Part shown: positions 28,094 to 35,873 of the stretch, piece after piece | Layout of the letters: every line of letters starts with the position of its first letter | Numbering within the stretch: position 1 is the stretch's first letter | Source of the DNA: JBBIND01 sp037444075 | GTDB lineage: Bacteria > Acidobacteriota > Terriglobia > Bryobacterales > Bryobacteraceae | Assembly: GCA_037444075.1 (NCBI GenBank) | Contig: JBBIND010000005.1 | Location: forward strand, 33,056-97,055 | Direction of reading: 5' to 3' | Length of the DNA stretch: 64,000 bases | Notes under the pieces: model-generated | The model's database searches: none | What the model saw: the letters and a program-made list of their open reading frames with translations, nothing else | Told to the model about the DNA's origin: nothing | Made by a program: the position numbers and the translations under genes

Positions 28094-29428
28094 CTAACGA
28101 AGTCCGTATCGTTTGAGCTTGTTGTAGAGGGTGGTCCGGTCAATCCGCAGGATGCGCGCCGCCCTGGACAGGTTCCATTGGCTGTCTTCAACGACTCGAT
28201 GAATGTGCCGGCGCTCGACGTCCTCGAGCGTCAGACTTTCCTCAGGCGAGACCTTTTGCAGCTGAAAGGGAAAATCGGCGGGTTGGATCTCTTTCTCCCG
28301 CGTGATGAGCATCGCGCGTTCGATGGCGTTTTCCAGTTCCCGGACATTCCCCGGCCAACGGTACGCCAGCAGCAGTTCCAGCGCTTCATGCGACAGGCGC
28401 GGCACCGCACGGTTCATGGAGTCGGCGAACCGCTTCAGAAAATGACTGGCCAGCAGCGGCACGTCCTCCAGCCGCTCCCGCAGGGGCGGCAGGTCGATAC
28501 AGAAGACATTCAGGCGGTAATACAGGTCGGGGCGGAAGCTGCCCTCCTTCACCATGTCCTCGAGCCTCCGGTTGGTGGCTGCCACGCAGCGGAAATCCAC
28601 CTTCACCGGATGCGTGCCCCCTACGCGCACGATTTCCTTCTCCTGGAGAACACGCAACAGGTCGGTTTGCGTCTTCAGGCTGATGTCGCTGATTTCATCC
28701 AGGAAAACCGTCCCGCCGTCGGCGACTTCGAACTTGCCTTTCTTGCGGAACTGCGCTCCTGTAAAGGCTCCCCGTTCATGGCCGAAAAGCTCGCTTTCCA
28801 GCAGTGTCTCCGTGAGAGCGCCGCAGTGAATCACCACCATCGGCATCAGGCGCCGCGGGCTGTTGGCATGAATCGCCCGGGCGACAACTTCTTTGCCGGT
28901 GCCGCTCTCACCGGTGATCAGCACGGTGGCGTCCGTCGGCGCCACCGTCTCCACGAGTTCGAGCACGTGGCGCGTGGCGGGGCTTTGCCCGATCAGGTCC
29001 GATTTCGGCAGCACTTCCTGGAGGTTGTCCTTTAACCGGTCCGCCTCCCGGCGCGCCCTGTGGTGATCCAGCGCTTTGCCCACAAGGTGAACCAGTTCGT
29101 CCGGGTCAAACGGCTTCGTGATGTAGTCATAGGCGCCGTTTTTGAGGGCACGGACCGCAGTTTCCACCGAGGCATAGCCCGTCATGATGATCACGGGCAG
29201 TTCAGGATCTATCTCCCGCAGCCGCGACTGCAATTCGATGCCATCCACGCCCGGCATCTTGACGTCAATCAGCGCCATGTCCCAGCGCTCCCGCTGAAAA
29301 GTGGCGAGCGCTTCCCTGGCGTTGGCAGCCAACCCGGCGTGGTAGCCTTCGCTGTCAAACCACTTCCCTAGCGAATCGCGCACCACCTGGTCGTCGTCCA
29401 CCACCAGGATCTTGCCGCTAGTAGTCAC
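28094..29428 (-). CDS. NtrC-family sigma-54-dependent response regulator
   Basis: The 444 residues form a receiver domain (VVDDDQ at 9-14, phosphorylation site Asp55 in ALIDVKMPG), an AAA+ sigma-54 activation domain (Walker A GESGTGKE, the sigma-54 contact loop GAFTGA, and FLDEISDISLKTQ), and a C-terminal Fis-type helix-turn-helix (WNLSRAARILRIDRTTLYNK). It should activate sigma-54 promoters on phosphorylation by the adjacent kinase, with which it overlaps by four bases. Sigma-54-like promoters lie upstream of its own operon and of the hydrogenase locus. Confidence 0.95.
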   Translation of the reverse strand: MTTSGKILVVDDDQVVRDSLGKWFDSEGYHAGLAANAREALATFQRERWDMALIDVKMPGVDGIELQSRLREIDPELPVIIMTGYASVETAVRALKNGAYDYITKPFDPDELVHLVGKALDHHRARREADRLKDNLQEVLPKSDLIGQSPATRHVLELVETVAPTDATVLITGESGTGKEVVARAIHANSPRRLMPMVVIHCGALTETLLESELFGHERGAFTGAQFRKKGKFEVADGGTVFLDEISDISLKTQTDLLRVLQEKEIVRVGGTHPVKVDFRCVAATNRRLEDMVKEGSFRPDLYYRLNVFCIDLPPLRERLEDVPLLASHFLKRFADSMNRAVPRLSHEALELLLAYRWPGNVRELENAIERAMLITREKEIQPADFPFQLQKVSPEESLTLEDVERRHIHRVVEDSQWNLSRAARILRIDRTTLYNKLKRYGLR

Positions 29429-31077
29429 GATTTTGCCTCCTGTTGAATGTCGCCGGACACGGCGGGCAACCGGATGGTGAACTCCGCGCCCTGGCCAGGT
29501 TGCGAAGCCACGCTGATTGAGCCCCCATGCTGCTCGATGATGGTACGGGCAATGGACAGGCCCAACCCCGTCCGGTGCTGCTCCTCTTTGGTAGTGAAGA
29601 AAGGCTGGAAGATGCTCTCCAGGTGCTCCGCCGCTATACCGGGTCCGTTATCCCGAACCACCAGGCTGTAGCCCGCCCCGGGCTCTTCGCGGGTTTCCAC
29701 CACCACCCAGCCGCCGCCGGGCATGGCTTCGGCGGCGTTGATCAAAAGCGCCAGCAAAGCCTGTTGTAGCTGGCCTTCGTCGCAGCGGCACGGGCTCATA
29801 CTCGCCTGTAGCCGGCTTTCCAGCCGGATGCCTTGCAGTTCGTATTGATGGCTGACCAGCTTGGTAGCGCGCTCGACAGCGGCGTTGAGATCGCCGATCG
29901 TCATCCGGGGAGCCGAGAACTCGGCCCGCTGTTGCCTCGCAAACAAAAGCAGGTTCCGGATGATGTCGCCGCAGCGCTTGCTCTCCCGCTCGATCAGCCG
30001 GAGGTTTTCCGCCAGTTCAGCCTGCGCGTTGCCTTCCAGGGGCCCTTTGCTTAGCTTCTTGAGCGACAGGCGGGCGTAAGTGAGCATCCCGAACAGCGGG
30101 CTGTTTACCTCATGAGCCACAGTGGCCGCCAGTTTGCCCAGCGAAGCCATTTGCTCGGCTCCCGCCAACGTAATGTGCGCCCTCTCCAGTTCCTCCCCCT
30201 TGCGCTGCACGCGGTCCTCCAGCGTCTGGGCCCATTCGGTGAGTTCGTCCCGGGCAGCCGCCAGATCCGACGTCATGCGGTTGAAGGACTCCGCCAGCAC
30301 ACCCATCTCGTCCTTGGAGCGGACCGCCAGTCTGTAGCTGAGATCGCCCTGAGCCACCCGCTGCGTCCCGACGATCAGTTCCCGGACAGGGCGGTGCACC
30401 ATCCGCCAGACAAACACCGCGCTCAGCACGCAAAACAGCAGGATCGCCAGAGTGGTCGCGAGCACGACATGCAGGCCGTGTTTGTCCACCTCGGCATCGA
30501 CCCCCGCCAGCGCAAGGTGGTTGTCGATGACTCCGAGAATCTGCTGGCTGGATTCATGAGCGTGGCAGGCGGCATTCCAGCAGTCCTTCTCGTTAGGGAT
30601 TGTCCGGATGAGTCCCAGCACACGGTTGCCGCTGGCGTCACGAAAGATTCGGGCCCGGGCGTCCGGAGAATCGAGCGGCGGCGGGCGCCCCGAACCGTGG
30701 CAGTTGACGCATCCTTCCGACGTCAGGTCGACCAACGCGCCGACCTCATCTTGCTCGGTGGAAAAACTGATCCGGCCTTGCTCATTGATGATCCGCACGC
30801 GGTCGACGCCGGGTTCCTGCCCTATATCGCGAATAAGGTGGTACAGCGCATCGCGGTCATTGCGCAGCATGCTATAGCGGGCGCTGCGCTGGATGAGATC
30901 GCTCAACTGGTCCGCGGTTTGCAGTATCAGCGTCTCGAAACTGCTCCTCTGGTGCCTGTAGTAGTACATCCCGAAGAGGATGAAGAAGGCCGCCGTACTG
31001 GCAGCGAGCCACACTGCCAGCTTGGCGGCCAATCCCCAAACAGGTCGTGAACGTTTCTCCACCGTCCCTTGTCTCAT
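29425..31077 (-). CDS. Membrane sensor histidine kinase with two haem-binding motifs
   Basis: The 550-residue protein starts at ATG 31077. Helix 1 (about residues 13-33) and helix 2 (HVVLATTLAILLFCVLSAVF, near 200) flank an extracytoplasmic sensor. The sensor contains CVNCH, a classic c-type haem site, and CWNAACH, a CX4CH haem-type site. HAMP, HisKA (AATVAHEVNSPLFGM with the phosphorylated His) and HATPase (NGPGI, GLGLSIARTI) domains follow. Covalently bound haem would make it a redox or gas sensor. Its genes for the electron-transfer partners lie directly upstream in the same operon. Confidence 0.9.
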   Translation of the reverse strand: MRQGTVEKRSRPVWGLAAKLAVWLAASTAAFFILFGMYYYRHQRSSFETLILQTADQLSDLIQRSARYSMLRNDRDALYHLIRDIGQEPGVDRVRIINEQGRISFSTEQDEVGALVDLTSEGCVNCHGSGRPPPLDSPDARARIFRDASGNRVLGLIRTIPNEKDCWNAACHAHESSQQILGVIDNHLALAGVDAEVDKHGLHVVLATTLAILLFCVLSAVFVWRMVHRPVRELIVGTQRVAQGDLSYRLAVRSKDEMGVLAESFNRMTSDLAAARDELTEWAQTLEDRVQRKGEELERAHITLAGAEQMASLGKLAATVAHEVNSPLFGMLTYARLSLKKLSKGPLEGNAQAELAENLRLIERESKRCGDIIRNLLLFARQQRAEFSAPRMTIGDLNAAVERATKLVSHQYELQGIRLESRLQASMSPCRCDEGQLQQALLALLINAAEAMPGGGWVVVETREEPGAGYSLVVRDNGPGIAAEHLESIFQPFFTTKEEQHRTGLGLSIARTIIEQHGGSISVASQPGQGAEFTIRLPAVSGDIQQEAKS

Positions 31078-32258
31078 CCCGTTTCCCGCACAGGGAAACC
31101 TGCCATGGCCGGCGCTGGGGTTCCAGACGCCGTCGCCGGCTCTTCCACCGGCGCAAAAACGGGCACCCGATGAGCCACGAAGCGGAAGATGGCAAAGCCT
31201 AGCGCGATGATGGCCAGCGTTACCACAACTTCCGTCCAGCGAGGCACGTAAGCCGTGGCGCTGGCCGTCTCCATGCCTGTGACGCTGACGTTCAGCCGGT
31301 GCGCCACAAAACCGAGAATGACCATGACCGAGCACAGGTAAATGGCCGTAGGCCTTCGCCGCACGTGTCCGCGGAACAGCAGCAACATCGGGAGCAACAT
31401 CAGCGAGATCTCCAGGCCGAACAGATAGCTCTCCAGACCCGGTTCAAGCACCTGCCCCAGGACGCCACGGTGATTGAGGTCCACGAATCGCAGCGCCAGG
31501 TAAAACAGCAGCAGCACCGCCAGCACCCGGGACAAGCCCGCCAACAGGGGCAACTCCAGGTGACGCTGGAAAGCACGGCTGCTGTGCCAGCTCTCAAACA
31601 TGGTCATCGCCAGGCCGACGCAAATCGCCGAAATAAAGAACAACAGGGGCAGCAACGGCGTGTACCACAATGCGTGCAGCTTGTTGGGAACAATCAGGTA
31701 CAGGCCGCCCAGCGAGGATTGGTGCAGTGTGGACAGGATGACTCCGGCGATTACCAGCGGGATGGTGATAGGCTTCATCCAGCGCAAGGGCCGTTGAAGA
31801 TTCCAGCGTTCCAGGACGGCGGGCAGGAACTCCATCGCGAGCACCGTCGTGTAAAGCATCACACACCAGGCCACCTCGAACATGACCGAGCGCGGATTCC
31901 ACATCACCAGGGGATGCCACAACCGGTCAGGCCTCCCCAAGTCAAACAGCAGCGCCGCTACTACCAGCACGTAGCCCAGGAAGGCGGTCAGAATGGCCGG
32001 ACGAACAATCGGGCGGTACCGCTCCAGATTGAAAATGTAGACTGTCCCGGCCAGCGTGAACCCGCCCGCTGCCAGGCCGACCCCGCAGAGCACGTCAAAG
32101 CCGATCCAAAGGCCCCACGGGAAGGCATCACTGAGGTTCGTGGAGGCGCCGAGCCCGTGCGCGAAGCGCACGTAGGTGGCATACGCCCCCAACGCCATCA
32201 ATACCCAGAACACGGCGCGCCAGAACGTCAGGCGAGGCATTCGCAATGGCCAATTCAT
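31074..32258 (-). CDS. NrfD/PsrC/HybB-family quinone-interacting membrane protein
   Basis: The 394-residue protein has about ten hydrophobic segments. GLGASTNLSDAFPWGLWIGFDVLCG near residues 30-54 is the signature of the HybB/NrfD type that exchanges electrons with (mena)quinone. ATG 32258 overlaps the ferredoxin gene by four bases and the 3' end overlaps the kinase start by four, so all three are translationally coupled. No catalytic subunit (hydrogenase, polysulfide or molybdopterin reductase) is encoded beside it. Confidence 0.88.
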   Translation of the reverse strand: MNWPLRMPRLTFWRAVFWVLMALGAYATYVRFAHGLGASTNLSDAFPWGLWIGFDVLCGVGLAAGGFTLAGTVYIFNLERYRPIVRPAILTAFLGYVLVVAALLFDLGRPDRLWHPLVMWNPRSVMFEVAWCVMLYTTVLAMEFLPAVLERWNLQRPLRWMKPITIPLVIAGVILSTLHQSSLGGLYLIVPNKLHALWYTPLLPLLFFISAICVGLAMTMFESWHSSRAFQRHLELPLLAGLSRVLAVLLLFYLALRFVDLNHRGVLGQVLEPGLESYLFGLEISLMLLPMLLLFRGHVRRRPTAIYLCSVMVILGFVAHRLNVSVTGMETASATAYVPRWTEVVVTLAIIALGFAIFRFVAHRVPVFAPVEEPATASGTPAPAMAGFPVRETG

Positions 32259-33016
32259 GACTTTCTCCCGTTCCCGCCACGGCCTTCGGCCCGCGCCACC
32301 TGTTCCCGCCGTTGCGTAATCCACCACACTCCTCCCAGCAAGACGCTGCCGAGGGTGACCACATTCGGAACGTGCTCCAACACGCGCCACGTAAGCACCG
32401 GCAACGAGTCCGGGCCAAGGCCCGCGGGCATTCCCAACTGTTCCATCGGCACGGCGCCGATCATCAGGACGTTGGTGCCGCCAACCTCGCTCAGACCATA
32501 GATAGAGGCATGGTAGGCTTCCGGTTTCTCGCGGATGCGCCGCTGCGCTTCCGCCAGCAGTTCATCGCGCTCCCCGCTCAAGCTGGCTCCGGTGGGGCAT
32601 GCCTCGCTGCACGTCGTTGGTTTGCCGGCTTTCAGCCGGTCATGGCACATGTCGCACTTGCTGACGCGCGGCAGCCGTTTGTCCCACTCATACACCGGCA
32701 CGTTGAACGGGCAGGCCAGCATGCAGTAGCGGCAGCCGATGCACCGCCGCTCCTCATAAACCACCGGTCCCAGTTCTGTCTTCTTTAGAGCTCCCACGGG
32801 GCACACCGAATCGCAGGTTGGGTCAGCGCAGTGCATGCACATCACGCGGGAATACCGGTCCCCAACCGTTTGGATGGTGGTGAGCTTCTGCCGCGAGAGT
32901 TTCTCTTGCTGGGCAATGGTGTCGTCGTAGGGAAGATTCCAGCGCTTCGCGCAGGCTTCTTCGCACATGCGACATCCGACACACTCGACACTGTCGAAGA
33001 GGACAGCTTTTGGCAT
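32255..33016 (-). CDS. HybA-like protein with four [4Fe-4S] cluster motifs and a C-terminal anchor
   Basis: The 253 residues contain cysteine groups CVGCRMCEEAC, CMHCADPTCDSVC, CIGCRYCMLAC and CDMCHDRLKAGKPTTCSEAC, enough for four [4Fe-4S] clusters as in HybA, PsrB or NrfC. A hydrophobic C-terminal segment (NVVTLGSVLLGGVWWI) anchors it. There is no twin-arginine signal, so it probably faces the cytoplasm. ATG 33016 follows GGAGAA. It should pass electrons to or from the adjacent NrfD-like protein. Confidence 0.9.
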   Translation of the reverse strand: MPKAVLFDSVECVGCRMCEEACAKRWNLPYDDTIAQQEKLSRQKLTTIQTVGDRYSRVMCMHCADPTCDSVCPVGALKKTELGPVVYEERRCIGCRYCMLACPFNVPVYEWDKRLPRVSKCDMCHDRLKAGKPTTCSEACPTGASLSGERDELLAEAQRRIREKPEAYHASIYGLSEVGGTNVLMIGAVPMEQLGMPAGLGPDSLPVLTWRVLEHVPNVVTLGSVLLGGVWWITQRREQVARAEGRGGNGRKS

Positions 33017-33085
33017 CAAGTTCTCCTTTAAATAATAGCAATCAGCAACAGGCTGTTGTCAAGAGCCTGATGGCCATTTCAACAC

Positions 33086-33757
33086 TTAGGCCTGTGTGAG
33101 GAAAAACTCCCTAGTCACCCGCTCCCACGAATGGCCAGAAAGCGTCGCCAGCATGTCTTGAACCGGCTGTCCGCCGTCGGCGGCGGAAGCTCCCGCCATC
33201 TGCGGTTGCAGGGAATACAGGCGCTGGATGGCATCCCGGAACCAGTTGAACACCAGACCAGTGGGCAGCAGGTTCCTCAGCGTGCCTTCCTCGTCCGGCG
33301 AGTAGACTGCCATCAGCCAGCCGTCCCTGTAAGGTTCCTCGCGGAGCAACGCGGGGTTCTTCAAAACAGCCTCGTTGATCTCGATCACTTCTCCTTCAAC
33401 AGGAGAAACCATCTCGGTCTTCTCGCCGTTGCGGTAGAAACTCCAGATCTTCTGGCCTTGGCGCACCCATTGTCCCGGGCGAGGCAGTTCGATCTTCTCA
33501 ATCGGCCCCAGCAGGGCTGCTGCGAGATCGTCCACTCCCGTTCGGGCCATATTCCGGCGCTCTCTGTACACCCAGCCGTGACCGGGATGGTACTGCAGGT
33601 TGCCAGGCAACCGGAACCCACCGACCCAACCGGGCTCAGGCGCGAGTTCGGGTTGCGGCTCAGGAGCAACTGTTGGAATTTGCCCCTTGCGCCGACTCCA
33701 CACCAGGTCAACGACGATAAAAACCACAAATGTGCACAGGATCAATAGTACGGTCAT
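33086..33757 (-). CDS. Membrane-anchored GcvH-like (lipoyl/biotinyl-fold) protein without the usual lipoyl lysine
   Basis: The 223-residue protein has an N-terminal membrane helix (residues 2-20), a proline-rich linker, and a GcvH-like domain (YHPGHGWVYRER to SPVEGEVIEINEAVL). In true GcvH the lipoylated Lys lies eight residues before the Pro of the SPV/APV turn. Here that position is Gly, and the nearest Lys is six residues before it. A helical C-terminal extension of about 70 residues follows. It is the first gene of the operon, with AAGGAGA at 33768-33774. Its role is unknown. Confidence 0.75.
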   Translation of the reverse strand: MTVLLILCTFVVFIVVDLVWSRRKGQIPTVAPEPQPELAPEPGWVGGFRLPGNLQYHPGHGWVYRERRNMARTGVDDLAAALLGPIEKIELPRPGQWVRQGQKIWSFYRNGEKTEMVSPVEGEVIEINEAVLKNPALLREEPYRDGWLMAVYSPDEEGTLRNLLPTGLVFNWFRDAIQRLYSLQPQMAGASAADGGQPVQDMLATLSGHSWERVTREFFLTQA

Positions 33758-33786
33758 GTTGTTAAGGTCTCCTTGCGCTCCACATG

Positions 33787-33802
33787 TGCATTTGGGTTGC
33801 CA
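33787..33802 (-). promoter_or_regulatory. Candidate sigma-54 promoter of the redox/signalling operon
   Basis: Reading the minus strand, TGGCA at 33802-33798 and TGCA at 33790-33787 place the GG and GC doublets at the exact 12-base separation of -24/-12 promoters. Start of transcription would fall near 33776, just before the ribosome site of the GcvH-like gene. The operon itself encodes a sigma-54 activator, suggesting autoregulation. GGATC-N7-GATCC at 33858-33874 is a possible upstream activator site. Confidence 0.55.
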
Positions 33803-34048
33803 TTTCCAGAACTAATGATAAAGTACTGTAAATAAATAAGTTATTTAAACTATCGGCGGATCACGGGTGGATCCTTTTGATGCCTTTCACATCATAAGGG
33901 CATTAACTAGAACTACTACACTCAGTAATCCATGAAACTAAATGACTTGCGTGGTGATTGATTTAGCAACACAGTTTATCTCAAGATGATGAAGAATGCT
34001 ACTAGAGTCGGATCGCTTGCTCTACCCGAAGAACGGGGCCGCTAATCT
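33803..34048. other. AT-rich divergent intergenic region
   Basis: No gene is visible. The stretch is clearly richer in A/T than its surroundings and lies between the divergent redox operon and eda. It contains the inverted repeat GGATC-N7-GATCC at 33858-33874 and an imperfect one, TGCCTT with AAGGGCA, at 33881-33902. Both are candidates for activator binding. Confidence 0.35.
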
Positions 34049-34078
34049 GTGTCAACGCGGCCACTACGCTGGTACAAT
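34049..34078 (+). promoter_or_regulatory. Sigma-70-like promoter of eda, very close to the start codon
   Basis: GTGTCA (34049-34054) and TACAAT (34073-34078) are separated by 18 bases. The start codon is at 34088, so the transcript would have almost no leader and no ribosome site. Confidence 0.45.
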
Positions 34079-34087
34079 CAATAGGCC

Positions 34088-34753
34088 ATGACAAAGCAGA
34101 CCGTTCTCTCCTTTATTCGGGATGTCGGCATCGTTCCGGTCATAAGAACCAGCACTGCTGAGAGCGCCGTCAAGGCGATCGAAGCGATCTACCAGGGCGG
34201 CATTCGCGCCGCGGAAATCACCATGACGGTGCCGGGCGCCATCAAAGCCCTGGAAAGAGTGGCCGATCAGTTCGGAGACAAGATCGTGCTCGGCGCCGGA
34301 ACCGTGCTGGATCCGGAGACTGCCCGCGCTTGCATGCTGGCCGGGGCCGAGTTCTTCGTGACCCCCGCCCTGAAGTTGTCGACCATCGAAATGGCCAAGC
34401 GCTACTCCAAGGTCGTCTGCCCGGGAGCGCTGACACCCACCGAGGTGCTCACCGCCTGGGAGGCCGGTGCGGACATTGTCAAAATCTTCCCCTGCGGCAA
34501 TGTCGGCGGGCCGAAGTACATCCGTGCGCTGCGGGCGCCGTTCCCACACATCGAGATGATCCCCACCGGCGGAGTGAACCTGGAAACCGCGGGTGAGTTT
34601 CTGAAGGCAGGCGCCTGCGCGGTCGCCGTCGGGGCTGAGCTCGTGGATGCAGGCACCATCAAGGAAGGCCGTTTCGACGTCTTCGAGGAAAGGGCTCGCC
34701 AGTTTCTGGCGGTCATTGAGAAGGCCCGCAACGAAATGAAAGCCGCGGGCTAG
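34088..34753 (+). CDS. eda: KDPG/KHG aldolase (Eda family)
   Basis: Eda splits 2-keto-3-deoxy-6-phosphogluconate into pyruvate and glyceraldehyde 3-phosphate. The 221-residue protein has GIVPVIRTS, the catalytic Glu in AAEITMTVPGA, LGAGTVLDPETA, and the Schiff-base Lys in ADIVKIFPCG, followed by PTGGVNLETAGEFL. These match the class I aldolase family. No edd is nearby, so the pathway context is not shown. Confidence 0.92.
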   Translation: MTKQTVLSFIRDVGIVPVIRTSTAESAVKAIEAIYQGGIRAAEITMTVPGAIKALERVADQFGDKIVLGAGTVLDPETARACMLAGAEFFVTPALKLSTIEMAKRYSKVVCPGALTPTEVLTAWEAGADIVKIFPCGNVGGPKYIRALRAPFPHIEMIPTGGVNLETAGEFLKAGACAVAVGAELVDAGTIKEGRFDVFEERARQFLAVIEKARNEMKAAG

Positions 34754-34777
34754 AACTGGTACACTGAAGGCCCAGCC

Positions 34778-34948
34778 ATGGCAATCAGCAAAGAGCTCTT
34801 AGAGATTCTGGTTTGTCCGTTGTGCAAGGCGAAGGTGGAATTGAAGCAGGACGAGAACGGCCTGAAGTGTGTCGAGTGCAAACGGGTTTACCCCATCCGG
34901 GATGACATCCCGGTGATGCTTGTCGACGAAGCCAGAATCGAGGAATGA
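34778..34948 (+). CDS. Trm112-like zinc-ribbon protein (UPF0434 family)
   Basis: This 56-residue protein has two zinc-binding pairs, CPLCK and CVECK, and ends in the family motif YPIRDDIPVMLVDEA. Trm112-type proteins act as small partners of methyltransferases or maturation factors; the partner here is unknown. It sits 24 bases after eda. A TACACT -10-like hexamer (34760-34765) precedes it, echoing the short-leader arrangement of eda. Confidence 0.88.
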   Translation: MAISKELLEILVCPLCKAKVELKQDENGLKCVECKRVYPIRDDIPVMLVDEARIEE

Positions 34949-34961
34949 AAGCGCGCGCGGG

Positions 34962-35873
34962 ATGCAAACGGCGCTGGATGGTCTGGAGAATGGGGCCCGT
35001 CTCGGCATCGTCCGGTTGCGCTCGCTTGGCGACTGCATTCTGACCACCCCGGCTCTAGCCATCCTGCGCCGGGCGCGGCCCGATCTGCGAGTCGCTCTGG
35101 TCGCTGAGAAAAGGTTCTGGCCGCTGTTTGCCGGCAACCCCGATGTGGATGAACTGCTGCCGCCGTCACCCTGGAAACTGCTGGCATGGAGGCCGCGCTT
35201 GTGCCTGAACCTGCACGGCGGCACGCGTAGCGCCGTTTTGACGGCCTGCTCCGGAGCCCGCTGGCGAGCCGGTTTCGCCCATTTCCGATGGCCTTGGCTC
35301 TACCATCTCCGCATCCCCCGCGCCCAGGAAGTGCTGCAGGTCAGCCGGCGCGTGCACACGGCCGAACACCTGGCTTCGGCCATGTTCTATCTGGGAGCGC
35401 CGGCCGGGGAGATTCCCCGCGCGCGGCTGCCGCTTGGTGCGCCGCCGGAGGAGGCGCCCTACGCCGTACTGCATCCGGTCGCCTCCGAGCCGGGAAAACG
35501 CTGGCCGTCCGCCGGATTCCTGGCAGTGGCACGGCACTTGCGCGATGATTGGAACACCGAGCCGGTGTTCATCGCCGGCCCCGGAGAGAACCTCGATGAA
35601 TTCGCTGGCTGGAGGCGCCTGCAGGGCGAGCCTCTGCCGAAGATCATGAGCCTGATCAGCGGGGCGCGCGTGTTTGTCGGCAACGACAGCGGTCCGGCGC
35701 ATATGGCCGCGGCTTACGGCGTGCCGGTGGTCGTGCTGTTCGGCACTTCGGACCCGGTCGTCTGGGCGCCTTGGAAGACGCCAGCCGAAGTCCTTGTGAC
35801 AGCCGCTGGAATCGAGTCGCTCGGAGCCGACCAGGTAATCCAGTCCTTGGAGCGCTTGCTAACCACGTCATGA
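34962..35873 (+). CDS. Glycosyltransferase family 9 (heptosyltransferase-like)
   Basis: Members transfer heptose to the lipopolysaccharide core. The 303 residues show the N-terminal GIVRLRSLGDCILTTPAL, AVLHPVASEPGKRWP in the donor domain, and FVGNDSGPAHMAAAYGVPVV, the GT9 signature. ATG 34962 is preferred to the start at 34920, which lies inside the Trm112-like gene. It ends in ATGA, overlapping the exporter gene, which fits a role in outer-membrane lipid assembly. Confidence 0.88.
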   Translation: MQTALDGLENGARLGIVRLRSLGDCILTTPALAILRRARPDLRVALVAEKRFWPLFAGNPDVDELLPPSPWKLLAWRPRLCLNLHGGTRSAVLTACSGARWRAGFAHFRWPWLYHLRIPRAQEVLQVSRRVHTAEHLASAMFYLGAPAGEIPRARLPLGAPPEEAPYAVLHPVASEPGKRWPSAGFLAVARHLRDDWNTEPVFIAGPGENLDEFAGWRRLQGEPLPKIMSLISGARVFVGNDSGPAHMAAAYGVPVVVLFGTSDPVVWAPWKTPAEVLVTAAGIESLGADQVIQSLERLLTTS

